A stretch of 64,000 nt of DNA from CAUZWH01 sp965224275 (lineage in GTDB: Bacteria > Pseudomonadota > Alphaproteobacteria > SHVV01), in the NCBI GenBank assembly GCA_965224275.1, contig CBDCYR010000015.1:515923-579922 (forward strand), written 5' to 3'. Below, piece by piece: positions 17,949-26,887 of this stretch (its first letter is position 1; the number at the start of each line of letters is the position of its first letter). The notes beneath the pieces were generated by a model. That model had not been told where the DNA came from. It searched no databases and saw nothing but the letters and a program-made list of their open reading frames with translations. The position numbers and the translations under genes are program-made.

Positions 17949-20051
17949 CCCGCCCGTCCCGACCACATCCTCGAGATCGACATCGATCTCAAACACCTGC
18001 AGTCCGTTGAGCCTGGCCGTGTCACCGGGTTGCACGACGATCGTGGTGTCGACCTCTTCGATCACCGCCGGTCCCACCACAACATTACCGGGCTGCAAGA
18101 GCGCACCGTCATAGACCGGCGTGTCCACCCAGGTGAAGCCGGTCCCGACGGGAAAGCAGGCCCGACGTTGAGACTTGATCGCGCCGCTTGCATCCGCGTC
18201 GCCAACCGCTTCCGTGCGCGGGAGAGTCCATGAGCGTACGCCGACCAGATCTTGACGCACCGCGATCACTTCGACCGGTTTTTGCGCCATTTTGAAGGCG
18301 TAGAGTTTGTCGTGCAGCTCGTGAAAATCGACCGCGGTTTGGGCCAGCACGGCGCTCATGTCGGCACCATTACCGCCATTTAGTGATGGCATCGGCGTCG
18401 GCAATTCGTGAACTTGGCCGGCATAGCGCATCTCCGCGTGCCGCTGGATACGCACCCGGTCGACCCCATCGAGTTGTTCGAGTTCAGCCATCGGCGTGGC
18501 CGCGAGCCGATCGAGGGCGCCGGCCAGAGCGGCGGTGTCGATGTCATGGAGTTGTCCGCCCAAGGGCTGAATCTGTGTGACGCGTAGATCGGCGAGCAGT
18601 TCCCCGAGCGCGCATAGCACCGAGGCCATGCGTGGCACGAGAATGCGCGAAATACCGAGGTCGCGGGCCTGGATGCCGACGGTGACGCTGCCGGCGCCGC
18701 CAAACGACATCAGCGCGAAATCGCGCGGGTCGTGGCCTTCAGCGACCGAAACGTAACGGATCCCGTTCGACATGTTGTTGTTGACGATGCGGAAGATCGA
18801 GAACGCGGCCTCGTCGGCGTCCATATCGAGGGGCTCGCCGACATTGCGCACGATCGCGTCGCGGGCGGCATCGGCATCGATCTGCATACGGCCACCGAGA
18901 AAGAACGCCGGATTGAGGTAACCCAGATGCAGGAACGCATCGGTGACGGTGGCGTCGCGGCCGCCAAAGCCGTAACAGGCCGGCCCCGGCCGCGCGCCGG
19001 CGCTTTGCGGCCCGACCAGGAGAGCCCCGCCGGGATCGACCCAGGCGATCGAGCCGCCGCCGGCCCCGATGGTGTGGATGTCAAGCATCGGCAGGCCGAT
19101 GTGATGGCGGCTGAACCACGAATTGCTGCGCGTGTTGGGGTTCGCGTCGCGGATCAGGCACACGTCGTAGCTGGTGCCCCCCATGTCGACCCCGATGACG
19201 CTGGGCGAGCCACAGGCCTCGCCGAGGCGGCTGGCAGCAGCGACTCCGCCGGCCGGTCCCGACAGCAACGCCGCACATCCGAGCTTGGCGGCAAATTCAG
19301 GCGCCGCATTGCCGCCATTTGACTGCATGACGAAGAGTTGACGCACGAAGCCCTGGCCCCGGAGTTCGGCCATCAGATCATCGAGGTAGTTCTGCAACAA
19401 GGGACTGATGAACGCGTTCACCAGGGTGGTGCTAAAGCGCTCATATTCGCGCACCTTGGGCAAGACTTCGGAGCTCAGATAGATCGCTGCTTCGGGGTGA
19501 ACGTCACGCACGATGTCGTACGCACGGCGTTCGTGAATCGGATTTAAGTATGAGCTTAAGAAACAGATCGCAACTGATTGAATATGAGCGTTTTTAATCG
19601 ATTCGGCCGCAGCTCGGACCTCGGCTTCATTGAGCGGCACAACCACCTCGCCGTCGGCGTCGATACGCTCCGCGACACCGAGCCGCCACTGTCGCTCCAC
19701 GATCGCTTGCGGCGGCGCCAGGCGGATATCGAACAACACTTCTTTATAGCCGCGTCGCAATTCGACGATATCGCGAAATCCGCCGGTGGTGATCATCGCC
19801 ACCGGCACGCCGGTGTGCTGCAGCATCGCGTTGGTAGCGACAGTGGTGCCGAAATTAATCACCGAGGTCTGGCCGAGAAACTCCGGCAACCCGGCGCCAA
19901 CCCGATCCCCCATCAGCGAGAGCGCCGCAAGAACGCCTTCAGATTCCTTACCCGGTGTCGAGGGCACCTTGCCCTGCGACAACGCGCCCGCATCGTCTTG
20001 GACGACGATATCTGTGAACGTGCCGCCAACGTCGATACCGATCTTGTACAC
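17937..20051 (-). CDS. hyuA: Hydantoinase/oxoprolinase subunit A (second set)
   Basis: A 704-residue HyuA-family protein. It opens with KIGIDVGGTFTDIVV, then shows FGTTVATNAMLQ, LSGPAGGVAAASRLG and GVDMGGTSYDVCL, the phosphate-binding landmarks of the family. It probably heads the minus-strand catabolic cluster, but the toxin-antitoxin pair on the other strand separates it from its HyuB partners. Its upstream region was cut by the minisatellite and IS256 copy 2, so its native promoter may be damaged. Confidence 0.88.
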   Translation of the reverse strand: MYKIGIDVGGTFTDIVVQDDAGALSQGKVPSTPGKESEGVLAALSLMGDRVGAGLPEFLGQTSVINFGTTVATNAMLQHTGVPVAMITTGGFRDIVELRRGYKEVLFDIRLAPPQAIVERQWRLGVAERIDADGEVVVPLNEAEVRAAAESIKNAHIQSVAICFLSSYLNPIHERRAYDIVRDVHPEAAIYLSSEVLPKVREYERFSTTLVNAFISPLLQNYLDDLMAELRGQGFVRQLFVMQSNGGNAAPEFAAKLGCAALLSGPAGGVAAASRLGEACGSPSVIGVDMGGTSYDVCLIRDANPNTRSNSWFSRHHIGLPMLDIHTIGAGGGSIAWVDPGGALLVGPQSAGARPGPACYGFGGRDATVTDAFLHLGYLNPAFFLGGRMQIDADAARDAIVRNVGEPLDMDADEAAFSIFRIVNNNMSNGIRYVSVAEGHDPRDFALMSFGGAGSVTVGIQARDLGISRILVPRMASVLCALGELLADLRVTQIQPLGGQLHDIDTAALAGALDRLAATPMAELEQLDGVDRVRIQRHAEMRYAGQVHELPTPMPSLNGGNGADMSAVLAQTAVDFHELHDKLYAFKMAQKPVEVIAVRQDLVGVRSWTLPRTEAVGDADASGAIKSQRRACFPVGTGFTWVDTPVYDGALLQPGNVVVGPAVIEEVDTTIVVQPGDTARLNGLQVFEIDVDLEDVVGTGGSAP

Positions 20052-20139
20052 GGGTGCGAGTCCTCGTCTCTTTCGCTATCGCACTCTTACTACCACAATC
20101 GGGCGCAGTTCGATGCGTGAGCAGGCGGGCCCAGATGGA

Positions 20140-20233
20140 CGAGAGCTGGCCGAAAGTTGGCCGAGAGTCAGCCGAGAGTCAGCCGAGAGTGTCAGCCGAG
20201 AGTCAGCCGAGAGTCAGCCGAGAGTCAGCCGAG
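20140..20233. repeat. Minisatellite, 11-bp unit CGAGAGTCAGC
   Basis: About eight tandem units of CGAGAGTCAGC or close variants; the first two are degenerate (CGAGAGCTGGC, CGAAAGTTGGC) and one unit is 13 bp. A unit length not divisible by three argues against coding. The array ends exactly where IS256 copy 2 begins. Confidence 0.9.
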
Positions 20234-21590
20234 GGCTGTGTCTCGAAAGTGGTGGAAATTTGAGGATGGCGTAATCTCCGGGTGACAAGACAACCACCCA
20301 ACCGGCGGCTAGCACCGCCAAGGAGATCACGCCATGAAGAACACTACCGAGACTTCCGCGCTTTCGCTACTGGCCAATGACGCCGGCTATGATCCGCTCG
20401 AGGACCGGCTGCGGGAGAACATCAGATCCACGATCGAGGCCGTTTTTGAGGAGGAACTTGCGCAGTTTCTCGGGCGCTGCCGATACGGTCGAGAGGACGC
20501 GCTTCGGCAAGGGTATCGGAACGGGCACCGGGAGCGGCAACTGACGGGGACATTCGGGACCGAGAGGGTGAGCGTGCCGCGTGCACGGATCGTTGAGGAA
20601 GACGGTCGGGCGTCGGAATGGCGTTCGCGGGCGCTGCCGCGCTACCAGCGGCTGACCAGAAAGGCCGAGGCGCTGATCGCTTCGGTGTATCTGTCCGGAA
20701 CCAACACGCGGCGGGTGAAACGCGCGCTGTTCGGGCTCTTCGGGGGTGCTGTGAGCAAGGACGTTGTGAGCCGGGCGTGGCGCAAGGTGAAGGTCGATTG
20801 GGACGCCTGGTGCAGCCGTGGCCTCGCGGATGAGGATATCGTTCGGCTGATCCTTGACGGCACTGTGATCAAGACCCGACTGGATCGCAAGGCCACCAAC
20901 ATCTCGGTTCTCGCGGCTATAGGGGTGCGCCGGGATGGCCAGAAGGTCTTGCTTTCGATCGGGAATATGGGCGGAGAAAGCCAGGCGGCGTGGCGCCAGT
21001 TCCTCGACGACCTTGATGCGCGTGGACTGAAACGGCCCGGGTTTGTCATCGTCGATGGCGCGCCGGGACTGGAGGCGGCTCTGTCGGCGCTTTGGGGCGA
21101 TGACCTTCCCGTTCAACGCTGCACCGTGCACAAGCACCGCAACCTTCTGGGTCATGCTCCCAAACACATGCATGACGAGCTGAGCGAAGATTACCGCGAT
21201 ATGATCTATGCCGACACTGCCTCCGAGGTGGAAACCCGCCGCAAGGCGTTTGTCCGCAAGTGGCGGCTGAAATGCAGGGCCGTCGCGGACAGCCTCGCAG
21301 AAGCGGGCGACAAGCTCTTTACCTTCACGCGCCTGTCCAAGAGCCAATGGAAATCAGCCCGAACGACCAACGCCATTGAGCGTCTCAACGAGGAGTTCAA
21401 GCGCCGGATCAAAACACAGACCGTGCTGCCGTGTCCCGAAACAGTGCCGATGCTCCTCTGGGCGCTCCTCGCTTGCGGCCAAATCCAGATGCGCAAAGTC
21501 GATGGATGGGAAACCCTCGATCAGCTAATCGCCGACGAAACCCTTGACCGCGCGGCCTGACCGCCGCAAAACTCAACCCGCTCGGAGAGG
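20234..21590 (+). mobile_element. IS256-family element, copy 2, right end lost
   Basis: Same element as copy 1, with left end GGCTGTGTCTCG at 20234. It stops 37 bp short of the normal right end, where IS21 sequence begins (21591). The missing 37 bp do not reappear on the other side of IS21, so a deletion accompanied or followed the IS21 insertion. Without its right inverted repeat this copy cannot move on its own. Confidence 0.92.
20334..21560 (+). CDS. IS256-family transposase, copy 2
   Basis: The 408-residue protein is identical to that of copy 1, with D175, D241 and E349 present. The gene is complete although the element's right terminus is gone, so it could still supply transposase to the other two copies. 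Confidence 0.95.
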   Translation: MKNTTETSALSLLANDAGYDPLEDRLRENIRSTIEAVFEEELAQFLGRCRYGREDALRQGYRNGHRERQLTGTFGTERVSVPRARIVEEDGRASEWRSRALPRYQRLTRKAEALIASVYLSGTNTRRVKRALFGLFGGAVSKDVVSRAWRKVKVDWDAWCSRGLADEDIVRLILDGTVIKTRLDRKATNISVLAAIGVRRDGQKVLLSIGNMGGESQAAWRQFLDDLDARGLKRPGFVIVDGAPGLEAALSALWGDDLPVQRCTVHKHRNLLGHAPKHMHDELSEDYRDMIYADTASEVETRRKAFVRKWRLKCRAVADSLAEAGDKLFTFTRLSKSQWKSARTTNAIERLNEEFKRRIKTQTVLPCPETVPMLLWALLACGQIQMRKVDGWETLDQLIADETLDRAA

Positions 21591-21790
21591 TGTCAATCGG
21601 CGTCCAAAATTGACCCCCAATCGGCGTGCAATATTGACCCCCCTGAGCGGCACGGCGGAGGTTGTCCCGGTAGTCAATAGGGGGGACCCGAGCGGCTTCG
21701 TGTAGCGCCTTGCGGTGCGCGGAGCGAAGCCGCGTGGGAGGTCCGGGTTGACCCAGCGGGGCAAGCGGGCCGCAGGCACGGCCTGCCGGG

Positions 21791-22519
21791 TCAGCAGCGG
21801 TTCTTGAAGCGCCAGCTCTCGTTGCCGGTCTCGATGATCTCGCAATGGTGGGTCAGGCGGTCGAGCAGCGCGGTGGTCATCTTGGGGTCGCCGAAGACGG
21901 AGGGCCATTCGCCGAAAGCGAGGTTGGTGGTGACGATGATCGAGGTGCGCTCGTAGAGCCGGCTCATCAGATGGAACAGCAGCTGGCCGCCGGCCTGGGC
22001 GAAGGGCAGGTAGCCGAGTTCGTCGAGGATGACGAAGTCGCGTCGGATGAGCTGGTCTGCGGTGCGGCCCTGGCGTCCGGCACGGAGTTCGGCCTCGAGA
22101 TGGTTGACCAGGTCGACGACGTTGTAGAAGCGGCCGCGTGCGGCCTTGCGGATGCAGGCGCGGGCGATGGCGACGGCGAGATGGGTCTTGCCGGTGCCGG
22201 TGCCGCCGACCAGCACGATGTTGCGCTTGCCCTCCAGGAAGCCACCTGTGGCGAGTTCCTGGATCAGGGGCTCGTTGACCGGTGAGGCGGCGAAGTCGAA
22301 GTCGGCCAGCTCCTTGGCCGTCGGCAGCCTGGCGGACGCCATCTGGTACTTGATGGAGCGCGCCTGCTTGTCGGCGACCTCGGTCTGCAGCAGCGTACCG
22401 ATGATCTGCTGCACCGGATGACGACGCTTGAGCCCGTCGGCGAGGATGTCGTCGTAGGCGGCGCGCATGCCCGCGAGCTTCAACGCCGTCATCATCGCCA
22501 GCACCTCATGACGCTCCAT
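21791..22519 (-). CDS. istB: IS21 helper ATPase IstB
   Basis: A 242-residue AAA+ ATPase of the DnaC/IstB family. Walker A is GGTGTGKT at 105-112, and Walker B-like FVILDELGYLPF follows. IstB activates and targets the IstA transposase. Its start overlaps the end of istA by 14 bases, the usual IS21 arrangement. Complete length. Confidence 0.95.
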   Translation of the reverse strand: MERHEVLAMMTALKLAGMRAAYDDILADGLKRRHPVQQIIGTLLQTEVADKQARSIKYQMASARLPTAKELADFDFAASPVNEPLIQELATGGFLEGKRNIVLVGGTGTGKTHLAVAIARACIRKAARGRFYNVVDLVNHLEAELRAGRQGRTADQLIRRDFVILDELGYLPFAQAGGQLLFHLMSRLYERTSIIVTTNLAFGEWPSVFGDPKMTTALLDRLTHHCEIIETGNESWRFKNRC

Positions 22520-24029
22520 GACCGGCCTCCCTCAGGCGATCGTAGCGCTGACAGTCGGCCACCGGCCGGTGGCGAAGCTGCAGGCCCTCGGGCGTCGGGA
22601 TGGTCGCCGGCGGTGCCGGCTGGCACTGCCGGGCGAGGATGTTGAGCACGACGTCGGCGCTGCAGGCGCCGAAGTCGAGCGCCTCGGCACAGGCCGCCTC
22701 GACCGCCTCCAGCCCGTCCTCCTGAACCGCCGCGAGGATCCTCACGAACTGCCTGTCACCGTCGTCGCAACCCGTCAGCCGGGCCCGTATGCGGCCCAGC
22801 GCGCCGGGCAGTTGCCAGCCCTTGAAGGGCGCGCCGTTCCTCAGCGCACCAGGCTTCCGCGTCAGGATCGGCACGTAGTGCCACGGATCGTAGGCGATCT
22901 CGCCGCGCCCGAAGCTCCGGGGATGCTCGGCGACGGTCTCGCCGTCCTGGCGGATGACGATCCGATCGGCGTAGGCCCGCACGTCGACCGGCCGCCCGAC
23001 GGCACGGGCGGCGACGCTGTAGTGGTTGTTGTCGAAGCGCACCAGACAGGTCTTGGACACCGCCACCTCGGTGGCGTGGAAGCCGTCGAAGGGGCCGCGA
23101 TAGGCCATCAGGAAGGGCCGCTCCTCCTCGAACACCTGCCACACCGTCTTGCCCTCGATCGTCGGATGCGGCCGCTTCTTGGCGTCCTCGATACACCGAT
23201 CCATCAGCCACGCGTTGATCTCGGCGTAGGAGCCGCCCCGCGGGATGGGCACGAACAGGCGGCCGCGGACGTCACCCACCTGCCTCTCGACCTGCCCCTT
23301 CTCCCAGCCCGCACCCGGAGTGCACGCCACCGGCTCCACCAGATGGTGGGAGCACAGCTCCAGAAAGCGCCGGTTGTAGGCGCCCTCCTTGCCGACGAAG
23401 ACCATGCTCACCGCCGTCTTCATGTTGTCGTAGATGCCCCGCCGGCAGACCCCGCCGAAGAAGTGGAAGGCCCGTTCGTGCGCCTCGAACACCATCTCCT
23501 GGCTCTCGCGCGGGAAGATCTGAACCAGCTGCATGCGGCTGTAGCAGAGCCGCATGTGCGCCGCCTTCACCTTGGTCGTCACACCCGACAGGCGCGCGTA
23601 CTCGTGGCTCCAGTCGAACTGGTAGGCCTCGCCGGGATCGAAGCTCAGCGGCACAAAACCCTGCGACGGCGACAACAGCCGCCACCGCCGACGCCAGGTC
23701 CTGGCGTAGCGGCGCACCGCGTCGTAGCCGCCGCCATAGCCCAGAGCCGCAAGATCTTCATGAATCCGCAGCAGAGACAGCCGATCCCGGCGCGGCTTCT
23801 TCTCGTTGGCCTCCAGCTGGCGCTCGAGCTCATCCACCCACGGTCCAAGCTTCGGCATCGGCTGGATCTTGCGCTCGTAGCTGTACGAGGTCTCATCGCC
23901 CCGCACCACCTTGCGCACCGTGTTCTTCGAAACCCTCAAATCCCGGGCGATCTTCTTGATCGGAACGCCCCTCACCAGATGATCCCGACGGATCCGCGCA
24001 ATCGTCTCCACTACCAGCATCTCCCCCAC
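22506..24029 (-). CDS. istA: IS21 transposase IstA
   Basis: A 507-residue transposase with an N-terminal helix-turn-helix (IARDLRVSKNTVRKVVR) and a retroviral-type integrase core (FDWSHEYARLSG, GVCRRGIYDNMKTAV, GWEKGQVE) carrying the DDE acidic residues, then a C-terminal beta-barrel segment. Full length. ATG at 24029 lies just inside the right terminal repeats. Confidence 0.95.
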   Translation of the reverse strand: MGEMLVVETIARIRRDHLVRGVPIKKIARDLRVSKNTVRKVVRGDETSYSYERKIQPMPKLGPWVDELERQLEANEKKPRRDRLSLLRIHEDLAALGYGGGYDAVRRYARTWRRRWRLLSPSQGFVPLSFDPGEAYQFDWSHEYARLSGVTTKVKAAHMRLCYSRMQLVQIFPRESQEMVFEAHERAFHFFGGVCRRGIYDNMKTAVSMVFVGKEGAYNRRFLELCSHHLVEPVACTPGAGWEKGQVERQVGDVRGRLFVPIPRGGSYAEINAWLMDRCIEDAKKRPHPTIEGKTVWQVFEEERPFLMAYRGPFDGFHATEVAVSKTCLVRFDNNHYSVAARAVGRPVDVRAYADRIVIRQDGETVAEHPRSFGRGEIAYDPWHYVPILTRKPGALRNGAPFKGWQLPGALGRIRARLTGCDDGDRQFVRILAAVQEDGLEAVEAACAEALDFGACSADVVLNILARQCQPAPPATIPTPEGLQLRHRPVADCQRYDRLREAGHGAS

Positions 24030-24133
24030 CTCGTCTGTCCAAACAACGAGGTGTGTTCAAGAGCACAAAACCAGGGGGGTCAATTTTGGACGCCGATAAC
24101 CCCCAATAGGGGGTCAATATTCCACGCCGAACA

Positions 24134-24468
24134 ACAGACCAGCTCAGGCTCAAGGTGCCCAAGCTGGCAGTTCTCATGGACGAAGCCGAGCACGACGTCC
24201 TCGCCTACATGAGCTTCCCCAGGGAGCACCGCCAGAAATTGCACTCCACAAACCCGATCGAACGGCTCCATGCCGAGGTCAAGCGTCGCACCAACGTCGT
24301 CGGTATCTTTCCCAACGAAGCCGCCATCACACGGCTCGTCGGCGCCATCCTTCTCGAGCAGAGTGCGGCGACGACGAGTGGGCCGTCTCAAGGAGATACA
24401 TGACGCTGGAATCCATCGCTCCGCTGAGCGATGATGTCCCCATCACGCTGCCCACCGTGGCAGCCTGA
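24134..24468 (+). pseudogene. C-terminal remnant of a different IS256-family transposase
   Basis: The frame reads KVPKLAVLMDEAEHDVLAYM and then HSTNPIERLHAEVKRRTNVV, the E-containing C-terminal signature of classic IS256 transposases. It is not related closely to the 408-residue copies. A frameshift near 24365 separates it from its natural end (DDEWAVSRRYMTLESIAPL, stop at 24468). A likely inverted-repeat end, CACCACTCCGCGGGACACG, lies at about 24515-24533. The 5' two-thirds of the gene is missing at the IS21 junction. Confidence 0.85.
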
Positions 24469-24676
24469 ACGTCCCGGCCCTACCCGCCGGGAGCAGCGTA
24501 GAGCGCAACGCTCTTACACCACTCCGCGGGACACGATCCCGCTCGGTACAGTTTCGAGCTTCGCGGGTCGCTCGCGGCAGGCAAGAAGGGTATGGAAACT
24601 CCCATTTCGTAAGCGCGCTAGCAACGCACTTTCGATTGATTGTGTTACGAGCATGAGCCCCTTGGCTCAGATATTT

Positions 24677-25027
24677 TATGTTTGTTACCCGCTACGTTAC
24701 CCGAACACAAAATATAGACGAGAGATTACTCCGAATTATCTTATAAGTATTTGAATATATTGAATAAGAGCGCGTAGCTTAGTCGGTAGAGCATCTGACT
24801 TTTAACCGATCGCCCTATCTACTTTCGCCAAGAATTTTCTGTTGGAATCTGAAAATCCCACCAGCATCGGAGCGAGGCCGAACACCGGCGTAGCTCTCGG
24901 ATCTAGAGTTAGAGGAGCGCTACTGAGATCTTTTGAACGTAATACCTCAAAGTTCGCCCGACTTAATTGTCGTCTGCCCTGCACAAAACACGCGCTTATG
25001 TGTTACCCAACATGTTACCCCAACACT
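24677..25027. repeat. Direct repeat pair with GTTACCC motifs
   Basis: Two diverged copies of a segment with paired GTTACCC motifs followed by AACAC lie at about 24677-24707 and 24996-25026. Each is followed after 50-70 bp by a TTGAATATATT motif and then by tRNA-Lys sequence. They look like duplicated attachment-site arms or relics of integrase binding sites. The 24469-24767 stretch otherwise holds no gene that I can support. Confidence 0.4.
24768..24805 (+). repeat. Partial tRNA-Lys copy (5' half)
   Basis: 38 bases match the 5' half of the tRNA-Lys gene at 25089-25164 with two differences, in the opposite orientation. The match stops exactly after the anticodon loop (CTTTTAA), where many integrases cross over. 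It cannot fold as a complete tRNA. Probably a relic of an integrative element. Confidence 0.8.
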
Positions 25028-25088
25028 GTATCTGCGATCCTCTCAATTTCATCTATATCCTTATCACGTTGTTTTTATTGAATATATT

Positions 25089-25164
25089 TGGTAGGCGCGA
25101 CAGGGATCGAACCTGTGACCCTCTGATTAAAAGTCAGATGCTCTACCGACTGAGCTACGCGCCC
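25089..25164 (-). tRNA. tRNA-Lys (UUU)
   Basis: Complete 76-base cloverleaf including encoded CCA. The acceptor stem GGGCGCG pairs with CGCGCCT, the D-arm contains AGCTCAGTCGGTAGAGC, the anticodon loop CTTTTAA has anticodon TTT, and the T-arm is ACAGG-TTCGATC-CCTGT. Discriminator base A. Confidence 0.97.
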
Positions 25165-25243
25165 CTAGATCTTGAAACTCGCCAAGTGAGCGGAACATAC
25201 GAACGCGATGTCGTTGGGTCAACGGCGCGATTGGCGGGTTTCT

Positions 25244-25589
25244 AGGCAGGTCGGCTGGAAATACGTGGCCGCCGTCTGGTCCGAGGGGCAAGTCATGAGC
25301 GGCAATGACTGCGCTAGCCGGTAGCGTGCCGTAGAGGTGCGGAAACAGCGCGCCACCACACGAGGGGCTCCCATTTAAGAGCGTCGCCAAGCTGATCGGC
25401 ATCGACCACCAGCAGGATCAGCCCGGATTGGCCCGCGCGGTGCTTGGCGACGCTGCCGCGAAGTTGCGCCGCGTTTGAAAAATGGATGAAGCCGTCCGCG
25501 CGGTCTTGCGACGAGCCGCCGTAGCGACCGGCGGCCTGTGCCGCCTGCCATTCCTCGCCCCGGCAAACGTGATAAATTAGTGCATTCAT
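25244..25589 (-). pseudogene. DUF952-family protein, frameshifted
   Basis: A small protein of the DUF952 family (MNALIYHVCRGEEWQAA, then GFIHFSNAAQLRGSVAKH and LLVVDADQLGDALKWEP). An extra base in a run of four C on the coding strand near 25378 shifts the frame; the family's C-terminal part (GGALFPHLYGTLPASAV, GPDGGHVFP) continues in another frame. The true 3' end is uncertain because the shifted frame runs on into the tRNA gene. A homopolymer sequencing error is possible. Confidence 0.7.
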
Positions 25590-25598
25590 TAACGTTAG

Positions 25599-26516
25599 CT
25601 AGCTATTTAACTTCTCATCCAATGCACCGATAGCGGCGGCCATCGCGACGGTGCGCTGCGCAATCTCGGCGTGGAGCAGTTCGACCATGCGGCCGTCGAC
25701 CTCGATCGCGGCGAGTCCGCGGTTCTCCGGTTTTGCAAATGCTTCGATCACACGTCGAGCCGTCTCAACCTCGTCGGCGCTCGGCGAGAATACCCGATTG
25801 CAGGTTGCAAGCTGATTGGGGTGGATCAGCGTCTTGCCGTCCATCCCGAGATCGCGACCCTGCTCGCATTCAGCAGCAAGTCCTTCATCGTCACGGAAAT
25901 CATTATACGCACCGTCCAAGATCGCCAGTCTCGTTGCGCGTGCCGCAGCAACGCAGTTCGCGAGCCAGCCGAGCATCGGCGCGCGACCTGCGACCAGACG
26001 CATGCCGGTTTCCTTGGCGAGGTCGTTGGTGCCCATCACGAATGCGGCCAGCCGGCTTCCGGTCGCCTCGCCAGCACGGGCGAGAGCTAACGGATCGAGC
26101 ACGGCAACGGGAAGTTCCATCATCGCCCACAGCCGCGTGGCCGCCGGTACGCCGGCGGCTTCGGCCAGGTCCTGCACAATCGCAATCGTGTCGGCTGATG
26201 CCACCTTGGGAACGAGGATCGCATCCGGGCCGGCTGGCGCGATCGCAACCAAATCATCGCGGCCCCAGTCGCTCTCCAATCCGTTGATCCGTACCACCAC
26301 CTCGCGCAATCCGAAGGCGCGGTCAGCCACGGCCGCCACCACTTGATTGCGCGCGGTTGCCTTTGCCGCCGGGGCAACCGCATCCTCAAGATCGAGAATC
26401 AAGACGTCGGCCGGCAGTGTACGCGCCTTTTCAAGGGCCCTGGCATTCGATCCCGGCATGTAAAGCACGCTACGGCGTGGCCGTATGTCGATCACAAGCA
26501 ATCCTTCGCGCGGCAC
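25599..26516 (-). CDS. CitE/HpcH-family CoA ester lyase
   Basis: A 305-residue TIM-barrel lyase of the HpcH/HpaI superfamily, CitE-like branch (citrate lyase beta chain, malyl- or citramalyl-CoA lyase). Seen are SVLYMPGSNARALEKA, the metal-binding ILDLEDAVAP, AILVPKV, the glutamate in MMELPVAVL, and GTNDLAKE. Family members cleave (3S)-malyl-CoA-type esters with Mg2+. There is no citrate lyase alpha or gamma subunit nearby, so a stand-alone CoA ester lyase is more likely. GTG start at 26516 or 26495. Confidence 0.85.
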   Translation of the reverse strand: MPREGLLVIDIRPRRSVLYMPGSNARALEKARTLPADVLILDLEDAVAPAAKATARNQVVAAVADRAFGLREVVVRINGLESDWGRDDLVAIAPAGPDAILVPKVASADTIAIVQDLAEAAGVPAATRLWAMMELPVAVLDPLALARAGEATGSRLAAFVMGTNDLAKETGMRLVAGRAPMLGWLANCVAAARATRLAILDGAYNDFRDDEGLAAECEQGRDLGMDGKTLIHPNQLATCNRVFSPSADEVETARRVIEAFAKPENRGLAAIEVDGRMVELLHAEIAQRTVAMAAAIGALDEKLNS

Positions 26517-26572
26517 GGTTCATTGGAGATACTACCCTACGCCGGGCGATCCCACGCCGAATCGATGTTTAC

Positions 26573-26680
26573 GTGACGCACGTCACAATAGACCAAGTAA
26601 ACGTGACGGCCATCACGTCGTTAAGCATAATATTTGTGACGCCGATCACATTTTCGGAGATTATTTGTGATGTCCGTCAC
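26573..26680. promoter_or_regulatory. Cluster of four CRP-like operators
   Basis: Four GTGA-N6-TCAC palindromes at 26573-26586, 26603-26616, 26636-26649 and 26667-26680. Start-to-start distances are 30, 33 and 31 bp, about three helical turns each, so all would face the same side of DNA. They lie between the divergent CitE-like gene and the VPLPA-CTERM gene, followed by about 200 bp of very AT-rich DNA. I infer binding by a CRP/FNR-superfamily regulator. Confidence 0.6.
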
Positions 26681-26887
26681 TCATACGTTCGAGTTATACA
26701 TGACTATTTAGATATATATTACCGTTTGAAACCAGTAATACTATTAATAACTTACCGTTTAGATTTTTATTCATCAATATTTAAATACTTCAGCGCTATC
26801 TTCCACCTGCATTTCGCACATCAACTCGCGAATTACGACGCTGAGTTTCACGTGGACCCAGGGAATTGCAGCCGAAAGGACGGAGAT

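Larger units (their letters stand above)
21591..24133 (-). mobile_element. IS21-family element (about 2.54 kb)
   Basis: Bounded by TGT...ACA. Each end carries two related repeats, TCGGCGTCCAAAATTGACCCC and TCGGCGTGSAATATTGACCCCC types, at about 21597-21640 and 24078-24131 in inverse order. Multiple terminal repeats of this kind are typical of IS21, where they bind IstA. The element carries istA and istB on the minus strand. Flanks are unrelated to each other (IS256 copy 2 on the left, a different IS256-family remnant on the right), so no target duplication is visible. Confidence 0.88.

Noticed and set aside
20140..20233. CRISPR-like array
   Set aside because: The 11-bp units are head-to-tail with no spacers; it is a minisatellite. 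The same applies to 50497-50592.
22518..24212. 564-residue open frame opposite istA
   Set aside because: Antisense shadow of IstA; arginine/histidine-rich sequence without motifs.
24842..25081. 79-residue open frame between the tRNA-Lys copies
   Set aside because: No ribosome binding site, no protein-like pattern; the sequence is better explained by diverged att-like repeats.
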